DNA of 64,000 nt from Thalassospira sp. (lineage in GTDB: Bacteria > Pseudomonadota > Alphaproteobacteria > Rhodospirillales > Thalassospiraceae): positions 105,807-169,806 of the forward strand of contig NZ_PAQR01000002.1 in NCBI RefSeq assembly GCF_002709775.1, given 5' to 3'. The notes beneath the pieces were generated by a model. It made no database searches. It was not told the origin of the DNA and was given only the letters and a program-made list of their open reading frames with translations. The first letter of the stretch is position 1. The number at the start of each line of letters is the position of its first letter. Made by a program: the position numbers and the translations under genes. Positions 32,553-42,461 of this stretch are shown here, one piece after another.

Positions 32553-33779
32553 TCAGGAAAAATGTTTGATGATGCGGGCACTCAAAGCACGGGCAACCCC
32601 GGTCTTGCTTTGGCGTTCCCAACGTTCATCTGTTGTTTCGTCGTCACCTGAAATCAGGCAAATCTCGTTATCATTGCCGCCAAAGGTACCGGTTGCCGGT
32701 GCTACATCATTGGCAAGGATCCAGTCACAGCCCTTGCGCGCCCGTTTGGCCCGCGCATGATCGGTGACATTCTCGGTCTCGGCAGCAAAACCAATCACAA
32801 GCCCCGGGCGGGTTGCCCCGGCCTTGCTGATGGTTGCCAGAATGTCGGGATTTTCCGAAAGCTTCAGGTCGGGGATCACACCCGATCCATCTTTCTTAAG
32901 CTTCTGACCGGCTTCATCGGCTGTTCGCCAATCGGCCACCGCCGCAGCACAAACCGCAATATCGGCAGGCAAGGCCGCCTGAACGGCACCGAGCATCTCG
33001 CGCGCGGTTTCAATACGCACGACCTTGACACCCGCCGGATCGGGCAAGGTCACAGGACCCGTTACCAACGTTACATCCGCCCCAGCTTGTGCCAGCGCCT
33101 CGGCAATGGCATGGCCCTGCTTGCCCGAGGACCGGTTGGCGATATAGCGCACCGGATCAATCGGTTCATGGGTCGGGCCGCTGGTCACGACGGCCTTTTT
33201 GCCAGAAAGTGGCTTTGGCGCGTCTTGCGCCTCAAGAAAATCAACAACACTTGCGATGATTTCGGCCGGTTCGGCCAGGCGCCCCGATCCGGTTTCGCCA
33301 CAGGCAAGATCACCTGCAGACGGGCCAACACGGATCACGCCGCGGCTTTCAAGGGTTGCGATATTGGCTTGTGTCGCCGGGTGGTTCCACATCTCGACAT
33401 TCATCGCAGGCGCAATCATCACCGGCTTGTTGGTCGCAAGTAAGGCCGTGGTCGCCAGATCACCGGCCTGGCCTGTGGCCATTTTGGCCAGAATATCGGC
33501 ACTGGCGGGGGCGACAAGAACAAGGTCGGCCTCGCGCGACAGGCGGATATGGCCCATTTCGGCCTCATCGGTCAGGGAAAACAGATCCTGATAGACCTTG
33601 TTTTCGGTCAGTGCCGCCACCGAAAGCGGGGCCACGAATTCTGCCCCGCCCTTGGTCAGGATCGCACGGATATCAATCCCGCGATCGCGCAACCGACGGA
33701 TCACCTCAAGCACCTTATAGGCGGCAATGCCACCCGAGATGATCAGAAGGACACTCTTTCGATTTAAGGCACCTGACAC
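32553..33779 (-). CDS. coaBC: Bifunctional phosphopantothenoylcysteine decarboxylase / phosphopantothenate-cysteine ligase
   Basis: Two consecutive coenzyme A steps in one protein. The N-terminal CoaC flavoprotein (about 1-180) has VLLIISGGIAAYK, the PASADILAKMATGQAGDL segment, IAPAMNVEMWNHPA and the CGETGSGRL substrate flap. The C-terminal CoaB domain begins KKAVVTSGPTHEPIDPVRYIANRSSGKQG and holds the SENPDILATI lysine-containing region. The start is uncertain: GTG at 33779 is used, and a TTG at 33791 adds four residues. Confidence 0.94.
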   Translation of the reverse strand: MSGALNRKSVLLIISGGIAAYKVLEVIRRLRDRGIDIRAILTKGGAEFVAPLSVAALTENKVYQDLFSLTDEAEMGHIRLSREADLVLVAPASADILAKMATGQAGDLATTALLATNKPVMIAPAMNVEMWNHPATQANIATLESRGVIRVGPSAGDLACGETGSGRLAEPAEIIASVVDFLEAQDAPKPLSGKKAVVTSGPTHEPIDPVRYIANRSSGKQGHAIAEALAQAGADVTLVTGPVTLPDPAGVKVVRIETAREMLGAVQAALPADIAVCAAAVADWRTADEAGQKLKKDGSGVIPDLKLSENPDILATISKAGATRPGLVIGFAAETENVTDHARAKRARKGCDWILANDVAPATGTFGGNDNEICLISGDDETTDERWERQSKTGVARALSARIIKHFS

Positions 33780-33878
33780 TGTGATTACCAATTAATTACG
33801 GGTAAGAAGTGTGGTTAACCTACATTGTCCCCCAAGCGCGCGCAAGAACCCAATGAATCCCGCCGCAATCTTCGAAAA

Positions 33879-33907
33879 ACGCCATGCCGGAAATCCGGAC
33901 ATGGCGT
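33879..33907 (-). terminator. Terminator of the deacetylase gene
   Basis: A long stem (ACGCCATG-CCGG with CCGG-CATGGCGT, one bulged base) with a 4-base loop, followed leftward by TTTTTCG, lies 63 bp after the deacetylase stop. Confidence 0.8.
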
Positions 33908-33970
33908 TGATTTGATTATAATTTCAAGGACTGCGTTCAGCCACAGGATTTTGCAAAACCCTGCCGGTTC

Positions 33971-35257
33971 TTATGGAACGGTGTAAAGCATCCCGAACCA
34001 TTGCCAGCGTGATTCCGATCCCATGGCGGTGCAATTGATCCGCCAGCGGCCGCTTGAAACCGGGGCATCAAGGCGGATTTCAACCCGCTCTTCACCCAGC
34101 CGCGACATGGTCGGCGTCCCTTCGGACGGATAACAATTCATCGATGGTGCCGGTTCCGCCAGGGTAAAGCCAAATGCCGGCGGATTACGTGTCAGGGTAT
34201 AGTCCGACGGCGTCACATCACTGACCACAAGCGGCAGGGAATTGGCCGCCAGATTAAAGCGATCCATCGCCCCATAATGCTCATTAAGTGCAAAGCGCGG
34301 CAGATACATGAAGTCTGAGCTCGTATGCATCGCACCGCTTTGCTGACCAAAGGCCGCGCGATAACCGGCTTCCTTGACCGCTGCGATCACCTCGTTATTG
34401 GCTTCACCATACGGGTACGCAAAGATTTCCGGCACGTAGCCAAGCTCTTCTTCAAAGCGGGCCGCTGAATTGGCAAGCTCCGCCTTGACGCGATCAATAT
34501 CAAAATCGGGCAGGTGGGCATGGTTCTGGCTATGGCCACCGATGGTCACGCCCGCCTTGGACAATTCACGCACCATGTCCCAGGTCATATAATTGGCATA
34601 ACCCGAATCAAGCTGTTCGGTAGATACAAACACCGTGAAGGGCAGGTCGTTCTCCCGAAAGACCGGCCAAGCCTTCTCGTAAACAGAGCGATAAGCATCA
34701 TCAACCGTAATGCCGATCGTACGATCCGGCAGGCCCGCCCCATCGGCAAGCGCACTGACGATCTGGGGTACACCCATCACGGTATAGGGGCCGCTTGTCA
34801 GTTCCTTCACATGGGCGGCAAACTGTTCCATCGTGATGTTGGTAGAGGGATATTCCCCCTCGCCAAAGCGATGATACATAAAGACCACGGCCGAGCTCGC
34901 ATCTCCACCAGCTGCAACCACTTCCTCAGATGTGTCAGCCGGCGCTGCGTCCTGTGCAGTTGTCTCAGGCGCTTCCGCCGCCGGGGTTTCGCTTGATGGC
35001 GCTTCGGTTTCCGCTACGTCGGCTTCGGGGGTTTCTGCTTCGACTTCATCAGCGGCAGGAGCAGCAGCTGGTGTTTCCTGAACCGCATCCTCGGTCGCCG
35101 GGGCTTGGTCTGAAGCCACCTGGGCAAAGCCGGTTGTCGCACCAAAACCAAGTCCAACCGCGAAAGAGACCCCCACAAGAAGGCGTTGCAAGCTGCGTGA
35201 CGGCCTTGCCCGCATCGATGTCATAATCGCGCCGTGCCCTTTGGTCTCAACTGCCAT
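33971..35257 (-). CDS. Polysaccharide deacetylase family protein (NodB fold), secreted
   Basis: An N-terminal signal peptide (LLVGVSFAVGLGFGATTGFAQ) is followed by about 75 residues rich in Ala, Pro, Glu and Thr, a flexible linker, then a NodB-homology domain starting VVFMYHRFGEG. The catalytic and metal motifs are visible: TVDDAYRS (DD) and GGHSQNHAHL (HxxxH). A C-terminal beta region of about 80 residues (from LTRNPPAFGF) is not a standard part of the fold and may bind substrate or the envelope. Substrate unknown; chitooligosaccharide, peptidoglycan or exopolysaccharide are possible. ATG at 35257 is chosen; ATG 35224 would also retain the signal peptide. Confidence 0.82.
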   Translation of the reverse strand: MAVETKGHGAIMTSMRARPSRSLQRLLVGVSFAVGLGFGATTGFAQVASDQAPATEDAVQETPAAAPAADEVEAETPEADVAETEAPSSETPAAEAPETTAQDAAPADTSEEVVAAGGDASSAVVFMYHRFGEGEYPSTNITMEQFAAHVKELTSGPYTVMGVPQIVSALADGAGLPDRTIGITVDDAYRSVYEKAWPVFRENDLPFTVFVSTEQLDSGYANYMTWDMVRELSKAGVTIGGHSQNHAHLPDFDIDRVKAELANSAARFEEELGYVPEIFAYPYGEANNEVIAAVKEAGYRAAFGQQSGAMHTSSDFMYLPRFALNEHYGAMDRFNLAANSLPLVVSDVTPSDYTLTRNPPAFGFTLAEPAPSMNCYPSEGTPTMSRLGEERVEIRLDAPVSSGRWRINCTAMGSESRWQWFGMLYTVP

Positions 35258-35462
35258 ATCTGTTTCCAGTAATTTGCGATCCACCCACGCCGGGACGCAA
35301 CCCGTTTGCGTCCTCGGGTCTCCCCCCAGTAGAAAACCCGCCCCCTGTCCAACGCAGAGCGTTATGCAGGGTCATTTTGACGTCGAAAATACCAGTGAAC
35401 TGATTGTTTTTCCACAGTTCATATGAGGTCTTGCCAATTGTGCATTGCGTCATAACTGATGA

Positions 35463-35480
35463 ACTATCTATATCGATAGT
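35463..35480 (+). promoter_or_regulatory. Inverted repeat before the nitroreductase gene
   Basis: ACTATC-N6-GATAGT, 6-bp arms with a 6-bp spacer, lies 30 bp before the ATG at 35510. It looks like an operator; no recognisable -35/-10 pair accompanies it. Confidence 0.35.
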
Positions 35481-35509
35481 CTGACTAATACCTTCATTGA
35501 AGAGGCCCC

Positions 35510-36091
35510 ATGCTTAATTCCGATGGACTTGACCTTCTCTTCCGTAATGGCCGTACCCACAATGTCTGGCAGGACAAACCGGTTGATCCGGCCCTGCTCA
35601 AACAGGCTTGGGACCTGACGGTTCTGGCACCGACCAGTGCCAACTGCGAACCGATGCGCGTGACCTTTGTCACCACCGATGCTGCGCGCGAACGGCTTAA
35701 ACCCTGCCTTGCACCGGGCAATGTCGAAAAAACCATGACTGCACCGGTGACCGCGATCATCGCCCATGACATGGAATTCTATGAAAAACTGCCCGATCTG
35801 TTTCCGCATACCGATGCCCGCTCCTGGTTTGTCGGCAAGCAAGATGCCATCAACACCACCGCATTTCGTAATGGCACCCTGCAGGCGGGCTATTTCATCC
35901 TTGCCCTGCGCGCCCTTGGCCTTGATAGCGGTGCAATGTCGGGCTTTGACAACGCAAAGGTCGACGCCGAATTCTTTGCCGGCACCACGTACAAAAGCAA
36001 CTTCCTGCTTAACATCGGCTATGGCGATGGCAGCAAGCTTTTCCCGCGCCAGCCACGTCTGAGCTTCGATCAGGGTGCCGAGATCATCTGA
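35510..36091 (+). CDS. Nitroreductase-family protein, RutE/HadB-like (malonic semialdehyde reductase type)
   Basis: FMN-dependent oxidoreductase of 193 residues. [20 protein letters not shown] and [19 protein letters not shown] match the RutE subgroup, as does [27 protein letters not shown]. RutE reduces malonic semialdehyde to 3-hydroxypropionate in pyrimidine breakdown. No other rut genes are in the window, so the physiological substrate is open. GAAGAGG precedes the ATG. Confidence 0.85.
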   Translation: MLNSDGLDLLFRNGRTHNVWQDKPVDPALLKQAWDLTVLAPTSANCEPMRVTFVTTDAARERLKPCLAPGNVEKTMTAPVTAIIAHDMEFYEKLPDLFPHTDARSWFVGKQDAINTTAFRNGTLQAGYFILALRALGLDSGAMSGFDNAKVDAEFFAGTTYKSNFLLNIGYGDGSKLFPRQPRLSFDQGAEII

Positions 36092-36120
36092 TCCAGGGTG
36101 TAAAGTACCGAACAATATCC

Positions 36121-36158
36121 CCAAGCGGCGGGCCGTTAACCAATGGCCCGCCGCTTGG
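36121..36158. terminator. Strong 14-bp hairpin between the nitroreductase gene and phoR
   Basis: CCAAGCGGCGGGCC pairs perfectly with GGCCCGCCGCTTGG around a 10-base loop. No clear T-tract follows on either strand, so it may end transcription only partly or protect the nitroreductase mRNA end. Confidence 0.5.
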
Positions 36159-36268
36159 CGGAGTCCGATCCGCTCCCTACATGACACATCTACCCGATTG
36201 CATCGCTGCAGATGGCGGGTTTGCCGCGCACCCGACAGATATTTTCAATCACTTCAGGGCTTAGAAAA

Positions 36269-36286
36269 CTGTCATCAAACTTTTAT
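36269..36286 (+). promoter_or_regulatory. Pho box upstream of phoR
   Basis: CTGTCATCAAACTTTTAT consists of a perfect Pho half-site CTGTCAT, a 4-base spacer and CTTTTAT (5 of 7). It matches the 18-bp PhoB consensus well and lies 91 bp before the phoR start. Confidence 0.7.
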
Positions 36287-36376
36287 TTGATCTTTACCGG
36301 CGCATAACCATTTTAGGTCCACTTTTTACAACACGCGTGATAAACCCCCACCACCTCGTTTAAACAGGAGCGTTAA

Positions 36377-37786
36377 TTGGGTTTCCGCCAATTGATACTT
36401 ACGGCTTTGGCCATTGCCTTTCCGGTCGGCATCGTCTTCATCGTCCTTGCGTCGATGGGGCAGCTTGGCGTGGGAACGGCGATCCTGTCGGCACTGCTGT
36501 CCTGGCTTGGCGTGGTGGCGATGTTGCGCATCTATTTTGGCGATCTGCGCCGCGTGGCCCGCTATGCCACCGATCTGCGCGACCGCTATAAAGGCACCCC
36601 GCCGCAACACATCAGTTTTGCGGCCGCATCCGAACTTTCATCACTTTATACCCAGATTGCCGCGGCCTTCCGTGATCGCATCGCCCTTCTGGAAGCCCAG
36701 ACCAGCACCGATGCCGAAATCCTTGATCACCTGCCAAACCCGGTGGTGATGGTCAATCGCCAGCGTGTCGTCACCGGCTTTAACCGCGCGGCAAAGGGGC
36801 TGTTTCACAACCTTGAAACCGGTCGCGACCTGACGCGTTTCATTCGTGACCCGATCCTGCTTGATGCCTTTGATGATGTCGCCAATGAACGCGAAACCAT
36901 GAAGCATGCGGAATTTGTTCTGGCATCTGATGCGCACCGTCATTTTGATGTGCTGACCGCGCGTCTGCCGGCGGCGACCGGGGATCGGAACTATGTTCTG
37001 ACATTTTCCGACCTGACCGAACTTCGCAAGCTTGAGCAGATGCGCGCAGACTTCGCAACCGATGCGGGGCATGAACTGCGTACTCCGCTTTCGGTACTGC
37101 TTGGCTTTATCGAAACGCTCGAAGGCCCGGCCAAGGACGATCCGGATGCGCTCAATCAGTTCCTGCCGGTCATGCGCGATCAGGCCCAGCGCATGCAGCA
37201 TCTGATCGAAGATCTGTTGTCGCTTGCCCGGATTGAGCTGAACGAACATACCCCGCCTTCTGAAGATTGCGATGTTGGCAAGATCATTGGCAAGGTCGCC
37301 CAAAGCCTTGCCATGAAGGCGCAGGACAAGGGCATGAATATCCGTGTCACCAGCACCCTTGACGATACTGGTATGGTCGGCGAGGAAAAGGAACTGACCC
37401 AGGTCTTTGTCAATCTGGTCGAAAACGCCATCAAATACGGCCACGCCAATACCGATGTCGAAGTCTCGATCAGTCTGGCCAAAAACCCGCCGGGTGCGCT
37501 GGCGCGTTTCCGCCATGACCGCATCATGGCCGTTGCCATCCGCGATCATTCCGATGGCATCGCCCGTGAACATCTGCCGCGCCTGACAGAGCGTTTCTAT
37601 CGCGTCGATACCGCCCGCTCGCGCGCGGTTGGCGGTACCGGCCTTGGCTTGGCCATCGTCAAACATCTGGTGCAACGCCACCGCGGCACCATGCAGATCG
37701 AAAGCGAACAGGGTGTCGGATCGGTCTTTACGGTCTATCTGCCGGCCAAAACCGGCGATAACGTCCGGAAACTCCACACCGCCTGA
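36377..37786 (+). CDS. phoR: Phosphate regulon sensor histidine kinase PhoR
   Basis: Inner-membrane sensor kinase for phosphate limitation. Two membrane segments (about 5-48), a PAS domain (about 110-210, ILDHLPNPVVMVNRQRVVTGFN), then the H-box DAGHELRTPLSVLLGFIETLEG with H232 as phosphorylation site, N-box VNLVENAIKYG and G-box GGTGLGLAIVKHLVQRH. The LLGFIETLEG extension is characteristic of PhoR. The start is TTG at 36377 with AGGAG 6 bases upstream. No phoB or pst gene is adjacent; a Pho box upstream suggests autoregulation. Confidence 0.9.
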   Translation: MGFRQLILTALAIAFPVGIVFIVLASMGQLGVGTAILSALLSWLGVVAMLRIYFGDLRRVARYATDLRDRYKGTPPQHISFAAASELSSLYTQIAAAFRDRIALLEAQTSTDAEILDHLPNPVVMVNRQRVVTGFNRAAKGLFHNLETGRDLTRFIRDPILLDAFDDVANERETMKHAEFVLASDAHRHFDVLTARLPAATGDRNYVLTFSDLTELRKLEQMRADFATDAGHELRTPLSVLLGFIETLEGPAKDDPDALNQFLPVMRDQAQRMQHLIEDLLSLARIELNEHTPPSEDCDVGKIIGKVAQSLAMKAQDKGMNIRVTSTLDDTGMVGEEKELTQVFVNLVENAIKYGHANTDVEVSISLAKNPPGALARFRHDRIMAVAIRDHSDGIAREHLPRLTERFYRVDTARSRAVGGTGLGLAIVKHLVQRHRGTMQIESEQGVGSVFTVYLPAKTGDNVRKLHTA

Positions 37787-37803
37787 TCTGCTTTGGATAG
37801 CAG

Positions 37804-38283
37804 TCAGATGTGCTTGTAAAACAGGGTCTTATAGCCCTCTTCTGCCGTCAATGAAGGCTGGCGATCAAGCTCCTCGAAGCCGAAACCGCGATACATCTCA
37901 GCAGCCGAACCGCTTTTGAGATACACCGTTTTAATCGCGAGACGCTCTGCCTCATCAAGCAGACGGTTCACCAAACATCTCGCGATCCCAATCCCACGAT
38001 AGCGGTACAGCGTGTAAACAGCCGCAATCCATGGCGTCTTTTCCGGCCAATCTGTCCCGTCCTGCGGCCATAAGCTTGCCATGCCGATGGGCAAACCGGT
38101 TTCCCGGTTAATTGCCAGAAGGGTCAGGGGCAGTGCATCTTTTTGACGACACTGGGCGAAGTACGCCCTGGCATTTTCAAGACTGCTGTTAGGCTTTTGC
38201 ACACCCCAACGCCCATATGCCCAAGCTGCACAGGCGTCTACGCAATCAGGTCTGTCTGCCAGATAAACGACGTCATAAGACAT
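37804..38283 (-). CDS. GNAT family N-acetyltransferase
   Basis: A 159-residue GNAT domain. The acetyl-CoA-binding segment is YRYRGIGIARCLVNRLLDEAERL (Q/RxxGxG/A type), followed by LKSGSAAEMYRGFGFEEL. The substrate is not predictable. ATG at 38283 preceded by a G-rich stretch. It is convergent with phoR, 17 bp after its stop. Confidence 0.8.
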   Translation of the reverse strand: MSYDVVYLADRPDCVDACAAWAYGRWGVQKPNSSLENARAYFAQCRQKDALPLTLLAINRETGLPIGMASLWPQDGTDWPEKTPWIAAVYTLYRYRGIGIARCLVNRLLDEAERLAIKTVYLKSGSAAEMYRGFGFEELDRQPSLTAEEGYKTLFYKHI

Positions 38284-38355
38284 GATCGCCCCCAAAATCG
38301 ATGCATTCCCAAGATCTTAGCATAGACCAAATTTCGGTGGCTGAGGGTTAAATTA

Positions 38356-38385
38356 AAAAGGCCAGCAACATCGTGCTGGCCTTTT
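38356..38385 (-). terminator. Terminator of hslU
   Basis: Stem AAAAGGCCAGCA with TGCTGGCCTTTT and a short loop lies 40 bp after the hslU stop. The A and T flanks make it usable in both directions. Confidence 0.85.
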
Positions 38386-38424
38386 GCGTATCTGATTTGA
38401 AGCTAACTTAGTCGAACGTTTCGA

Positions 38425-39735
38425 TTACAGAATAAACTTCGAAAGATCGGTATCCTTGGACAGATCCTCGACCTGTTCACGGACATAATCGGCATCGACC
38501 TTGAACGTCTCGCCACCTCGGTCGGTGGCGGTAAAGCTGATGTCATCGAGCAGCTTTTCAAGCACCGTGTGCAGGCGACGCGCACCGATATTTTCGACGG
38601 TTTCGTTTACATTGGCCGAAATCCGGGCAATCTCGTCGACCGCATCATCGGTGAAGTCGAGTGTGACGTCCTCGGTCTTCATCAGCGCGATATACTGCTT
38701 GATCAGGGACGCTTCCGGTTCCAGCAGAATGCGGCGGAAGTCACCTTCGGTAAGCGCCTTCAGCTCAACACGGATCGGCAAACGGCCCTGCAATTCCGGC
38801 AGAAGGTCGGATGGCTTGGCCAGATGGAACGCGCCCGAGCAGATAAACAGGATATGGTCGGTTTTGACCGTGCCATGCTTGGTAGAAACGTTGGTGCCTT
38901 CGATCAGTGGCAGCAGGTCACGCTGAACACCTTCGCGCGATACATCCCCGCCGCGTTCGGAACGTGCGGTGATCTTGTCGATCTCATCCAGGAACACAAT
39001 GCCGTTCTGTTCGACATTTTCGATCGCCTCGGCGGTGACCTTGTCATTATCCAGAAGCTTGTCGCCTTCTTCATCGATCAGGCGTTCAAAGGCTTCTTCG
39101 ACCGTCATGCGTTTCGGCGTGGTGTTGTTGCCAAACGCTTTGCCGAACATGTCGCTCAGGTTCATCATGCCCATCTGTGCGCCGGGCATGCCCGGGATAT
39201 CGATGGTCGGCATCGAGGCCGTGCTGCTTTCCTGAACGTTGATTTCGATCTCTTTTTGCTGAAGCTCGCCCTCGCGCAGCATCTTGCGGAACTTCTGACG
39301 GGTTTCCGGCGATGCTGTTTCCCCGACCAGACCATCAAGAATACGTTCCTCAGCCTGCATTTCCGCCTTGGCACGGACTTTCTTGCGCATGCTTTCGCGG
39401 GTCAGGTCGATGGAAACTTCCACCAGATCACGCACGATCTGTTCAACATCGCGCCCGACATAACCGACTTCGGTAAACTTGGTTGCTTCGATCTTGATGA
39501 ACGGGGCTTCTGCCAGTTTGGCAAGGCGGCGCGCGATTTCGGTTTTACCGACACCGGTCGGACCGATCATCAGGATGTTTTTCGGAAGCACTTCATTGCG
39601 CATGGTTTCGTCAAGCTGCTGACGGCGCCAACGGTTGCGCAGCGCAATGGCGACCGCGCGCTTGGCATCCTTCTGACCGATGATGTGACGGTCCAGTTCG
39701 GAAACAATTTCGCGCGGGCTGTAATGTTGGGTCAT
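38425..39735 (-). CDS. hslU: ATP-dependent protease ATPase subunit HslU
   Basis: AAA+ unfoldase that feeds substrates to HslV. Walker [18 protein letters not shown] (about 57-73), Walker [12 protein letters not shown], the I-domain insertion (about 110-230) and the C-terminal docking tail ending KFIL are all present. The 436-residue length is normal. It lies 60 bp after hslV on the same strand and shares its transcript. Confidence 0.97.
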   Translation of the reverse strand: MTQHYSPREIVSELDRHIIGQKDAKRAVAIALRNRWRRQQLDETMRNEVLPKNILMIGPTGVGKTEIARRLAKLAEAPFIKIEATKFTEVGYVGRDVEQIVRDLVEVSIDLTRESMRKKVRAKAEMQAEERILDGLVGETASPETRQKFRKMLREGELQQKEIEINVQESSTASMPTIDIPGMPGAQMGMMNLSDMFGKAFGNNTTPKRMTVEEAFERLIDEEGDKLLDNDKVTAEAIENVEQNGIVFLDEIDKITARSERGGDVSREGVQRDLLPLIEGTNVSTKHGTVKTDHILFICSGAFHLAKPSDLLPELQGRLPIRVELKALTEGDFRRILLEPEASLIKQYIALMKTEDVTLDFTDDAVDEIARISANVNETVENIGARRLHTVLEKLLDDISFTATDRGGETFKVDADYVREQVEDLSKDTDLSKFIL

Positions 39736-39795
39736 AAATTTATTCCGTATCTTTTTGCGACGGAGGCAGGTGAAAGGCCCGGATCAACCAGCGCC

Positions 39796-40356
39796 TTACT
39801 TTGCTTCCTCGATATCGATTTTCTCAAGCAGGACATTGCCATTGGTGTAGACACAAATCTCACCCGCAATCGCCATCGCCTTGCGCGCAATTTCCTCGGC
39901 ACTGAGATCCTGATCAATCAGGGCCCGGGCCGCAGCAAGCGCATAGTTACCGCCCGATCCAATGGCAATGATGCCATCTTCGGGTTCAAGAACATCGCCC
40001 TGGCCGGTCAGAACTAGTGACACATCCTTGTCGGCGACGGCCATCATGGCTTCGAGCTTGCGCAGATAACGATCCGTCCGCCAGTCCTTGGCCAGTTCGA
40101 CACAGGCGCGCATGGTCTGGCCCGGATGACGATCCAGCTTGGCTTCCAGACGTTCCAGCAGGGTAAAGGCATCCGCCGTTGCCCCGGCAAAGCCCACCAT
40201 GATCTCGCCCTTCTGGCCGATCCGGCGCACCTTGCGCGCATTGCCCTTGATCACCGTCGGACCAAGCGAGACCTGACCATCACCGGCCACCACGACTTCA
40301 TTGCCCTTGCGCACGGACAGGATCGTCGTGCCATGCCAGCTTTGTTGTTCGCTCAT
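39796..40356 (-). CDS. hslV: ATP-dependent protease proteolytic subunit HslV
   Basis: Threonine protease that forms the double hexamer capped by HslU. The N-terminus is [17 protein letters not shown], so the catalytic threonine is T10 after a 9-residue propeptide, typical of alphaproteobacteria. [28 protein letters not shown] and [15 protein letters not shown] are family motifs. AAGGA precedes the ATG at 40356; the frame is open to 40392. Confidence 0.97.
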   Translation of the reverse strand: MSEQQSWHGTTILSVRKGNEVVVAGDGQVSLGPTVIKGNARKVRRIGQKGEIMVGFAGATADAFTLLERLEAKLDRHPGQTMRACVELAKDWRTDRYLRKLEAMMAVADKDVSLVLTGQGDVLEPEDGIIAIGSGGNYALAAARALIDQDLSAEEIARKAMAIAGEICVYTNGNVLLEKIDIEEAK

Positions 40357-40563
40357 GAATAATCCTTGAATCTTCTCGATTGCTTCGCCCAAGAGTTAGC
40401 ACGGCAGACGCCCCGGTCAAGGGCCAAGGCGGCGCACACTCTTTCCCCAAAACGCAAACACAGTTTCAATCGTCCATTCCATAAAAATTTCAAAGCGCTC
40501 AAGGGCCACATGCTTTACCCTTGGGGGCGCAAAAGAATTTCAAGAATGACAGGACCAGAACCC

Positions 40564-42294
40564 ATGACCAGCACCGACCTTACCCAAACCCATCTTGGCA
40601 AATGCATCCTTGCCGGTCAGGGCAAAATCAAGGCGGATCTGGTCCTGCGCAATATCAGGTTGTTGGACGTCATAACGGGCAAGGTCACCGAGACCGATAT
40701 CGCCATCGTCGGCGACCGGATTGTCGGCACCCATGACAGCTATACCGGCGAGACCGAGATTGATTGCACCGGCAAATTCGCCGTCCCCGGCTTTATCGAT
40801 ACCCACCTGCATATCGAAAGCTCACTCGTCACCCCGCTTGAATTTGATCGCTGCGTCCTGCCGCATGGCGTGACCACGGTCCTGTGCGACCCGCACGAAA
40901 TCGCCAATGTGCTAGGGTCCGAGGGCATCAAATACTTCCTTGATTGCGCCGAGCAGACCGTTATGGATGTGCGGGTCAATCTGTCATCGTGCGTTCCGGC
41001 CACCGCGTTCGAAACCGCCGGTGCGCGGCTTGAAATCGAGGACCTTCTGCCGTTCCGCTCGCACGAAAAGGTCGTCGGTCTGGCGGAAATGATGAACTAT
41101 CCCGGCGTGCTCAATCTTGATCCGGGCATCATGGCCAAGCTCGAAGCCTTTCAGGATGGTCATATTGACGGTCACGCACCACTGGTGCGCGGATCGGATC
41201 TTAATGGCTATATGGCCGCAGGCATCCGCACCGATCACGAAGCCACTTCGGCCGAGGAAGCCCGCGAAAAACTCGCCAAAGGCATGGCGATCCTGATCCG
41301 CGAAGGATCGGTATCCAAGGACCTCGAAGCATTGGCCGAAATTCTCGATGAAAACAGCTCAAGCTTCGTCGCACTCTGCACCGATGACCGCAACCCGCTT
41401 GATATTGGCGAAGAAGGTCATCTTGATAGTCTTGTTGCGCGATTAATTGGTCATTTGAAGGCGCGTAATTGCCCGATCCATCATGCCTATCGCGCAGCGT
41501 CCCACTCGGCAGCCCGCATTTTCGGCCTGCGCGACCGCGGTCTGATCGGGCCGGGCTGGCGGGCTGATATCGCAATCCTTGATGATCTTGATAGCTGCAA
41601 CGTCACCGATGTCATTGCCGGTGGTCGCCTTGTGACCAAGGACCTGTTTGCCAAACGCAAAACCATCGATCCGGTCGGTTTGAACTCAATGAAGGCCACC
41701 CCGGTCTCGGCAGAGGCCTTTGCCTGCGATCCCAAACCGGGGCAGAACCAGACACCGGTGATCAAGGTCAAGCCGGGGCTAATCCTGACCTTCCGTGATG
41801 AAGCGACGCTTGAAATTGGCGATAATGGCCTTAAACCCGATCTCGATAACGACGTGATCAAGGTCGCGGTCGTCGAACGCCATGGCATCAATGGCAATAT
41901 CGGGCGCAGCTTCGTGCGCGGCTTTGGCCTGAAACGCGGGGCGATTGCATCCTCCGTCGGGCATGACAGCCACAATATCACCGTGGTCGGTGCAGATGAT
42001 GCCGACATGGCCGCAGCGGTTAATCGCCTGATTGAAATGGGCGGCGGCTTTGCGGTGGCTGACGGTGGCAAGGTCACCGCCGAACTGGCCCTTCCGGTCG
42101 CAGGGCTCATGAGCCTTGAGCCTTTTGAAACCGTCGAGGAACACCTGATTGATCTGCGCAAGGCGGCCAAGGATCTGGGCTGTGTCTTGCCCGAACCGTT
42201 CCTGCAGGTCGCCTTCCTCGCACTTCCGGTGATCCCGCACCTGAAAATGACCGATCGCGGCCTGTTTGACGTCGATAAATTCGACTTCGTTTAG
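40564..42294 (+). CDS. ade: Adenine deaminase
   Basis: Converts adenine to hypoxanthine in purine salvage. Amidohydrolase-fold protein of 576 residues with metal motif [39 protein letters not shown] and [19 protein letters not shown]; the C-terminal domain contains [21 protein letters not shown]. All are characteristic of the long Ade family. The frame opens at 40366, but homology starts near the ATG at 40564 (AGGA 9 bases upstream); ATG 40546 is possible. It is divergent from hslV. Confidence 0.95.
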   Translation: MTSTDLTQTHLGKCILAGQGKIKADLVLRNIRLLDVITGKVTETDIAIVGDRIVGTHDSYTGETEIDCTGKFAVPGFIDTHLHIESSLVTPLEFDRCVLPHGVTTVLCDPHEIANVLGSEGIKYFLDCAEQTVMDVRVNLSSCVPATAFETAGARLEIEDLLPFRSHEKVVGLAEMMNYPGVLNLDPGIMAKLEAFQDGHIDGHAPLVRGSDLNGYMAAGIRTDHEATSAEEAREKLAKGMAILIREGSVSKDLEALAEILDENSSSFVALCTDDRNPLDIGEEGHLDSLVARLIGHLKARNCPIHHAYRAASHSAARIFGLRDRGLIGPGWRADIAILDDLDSCNVTDVIAGGRLVTKDLFAKRKTIDPVGLNSMKATPVSAEAFACDPKPGQNQTPVIKVKPGLILTFRDEATLEIGDNGLKPDLDNDVIKVAVVERHGINGNIGRSFVRGFGLKRGAIASSVGHDSHNITVVGADDADMAAAVNRLIEMGGGFAVADGGKVTAELALPVAGLMSLEPFETVEEHLIDLRKAAKDLGCVLPEPFLQVAFLALPVIPHLKMTDRGLFDVDKFDFV

Positions 42295-42342
42295 GACCAA
42301 AACAGGCTATCAGCGCGGTCAAAAGGCAGTCTGGCGGCAGGC

Positions 42343-42358
42343 CACACGAATTCGTGTG
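42343..42358. repeat. 16-bp perfect palindrome between ade and hisB
   Basis: CACACGAATTCGTGTG is fully self-complementary. As a hairpin it has a 6-bp stem with a 4-base loop followed by ATTTTG, so it could be a weak ade terminator. As DNA it could be an operator for hisB, 104 bp downstream. Confidence 0.4.
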
Positions 42359-42461
42359 ATTTTGCGGCCAATACGTAGGCACCTAAAACTGGCTTTTCCA
42401 CAGCTTTATTGCTACATACGACCCGTCATATGCATCAATATCTGCAGGAAAGGAGCTTTGC

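Noticed and set aside
36641..37777. Open frame of 378 codons on the minus strand
   Set aside because: Antisense to phoR, whose kinase motifs are unambiguous.
38569..40017. Open frame of 482 codons on the plus strand
   Set aside because: Antisense to hslU and hslV; low-complexity composition and no family match.
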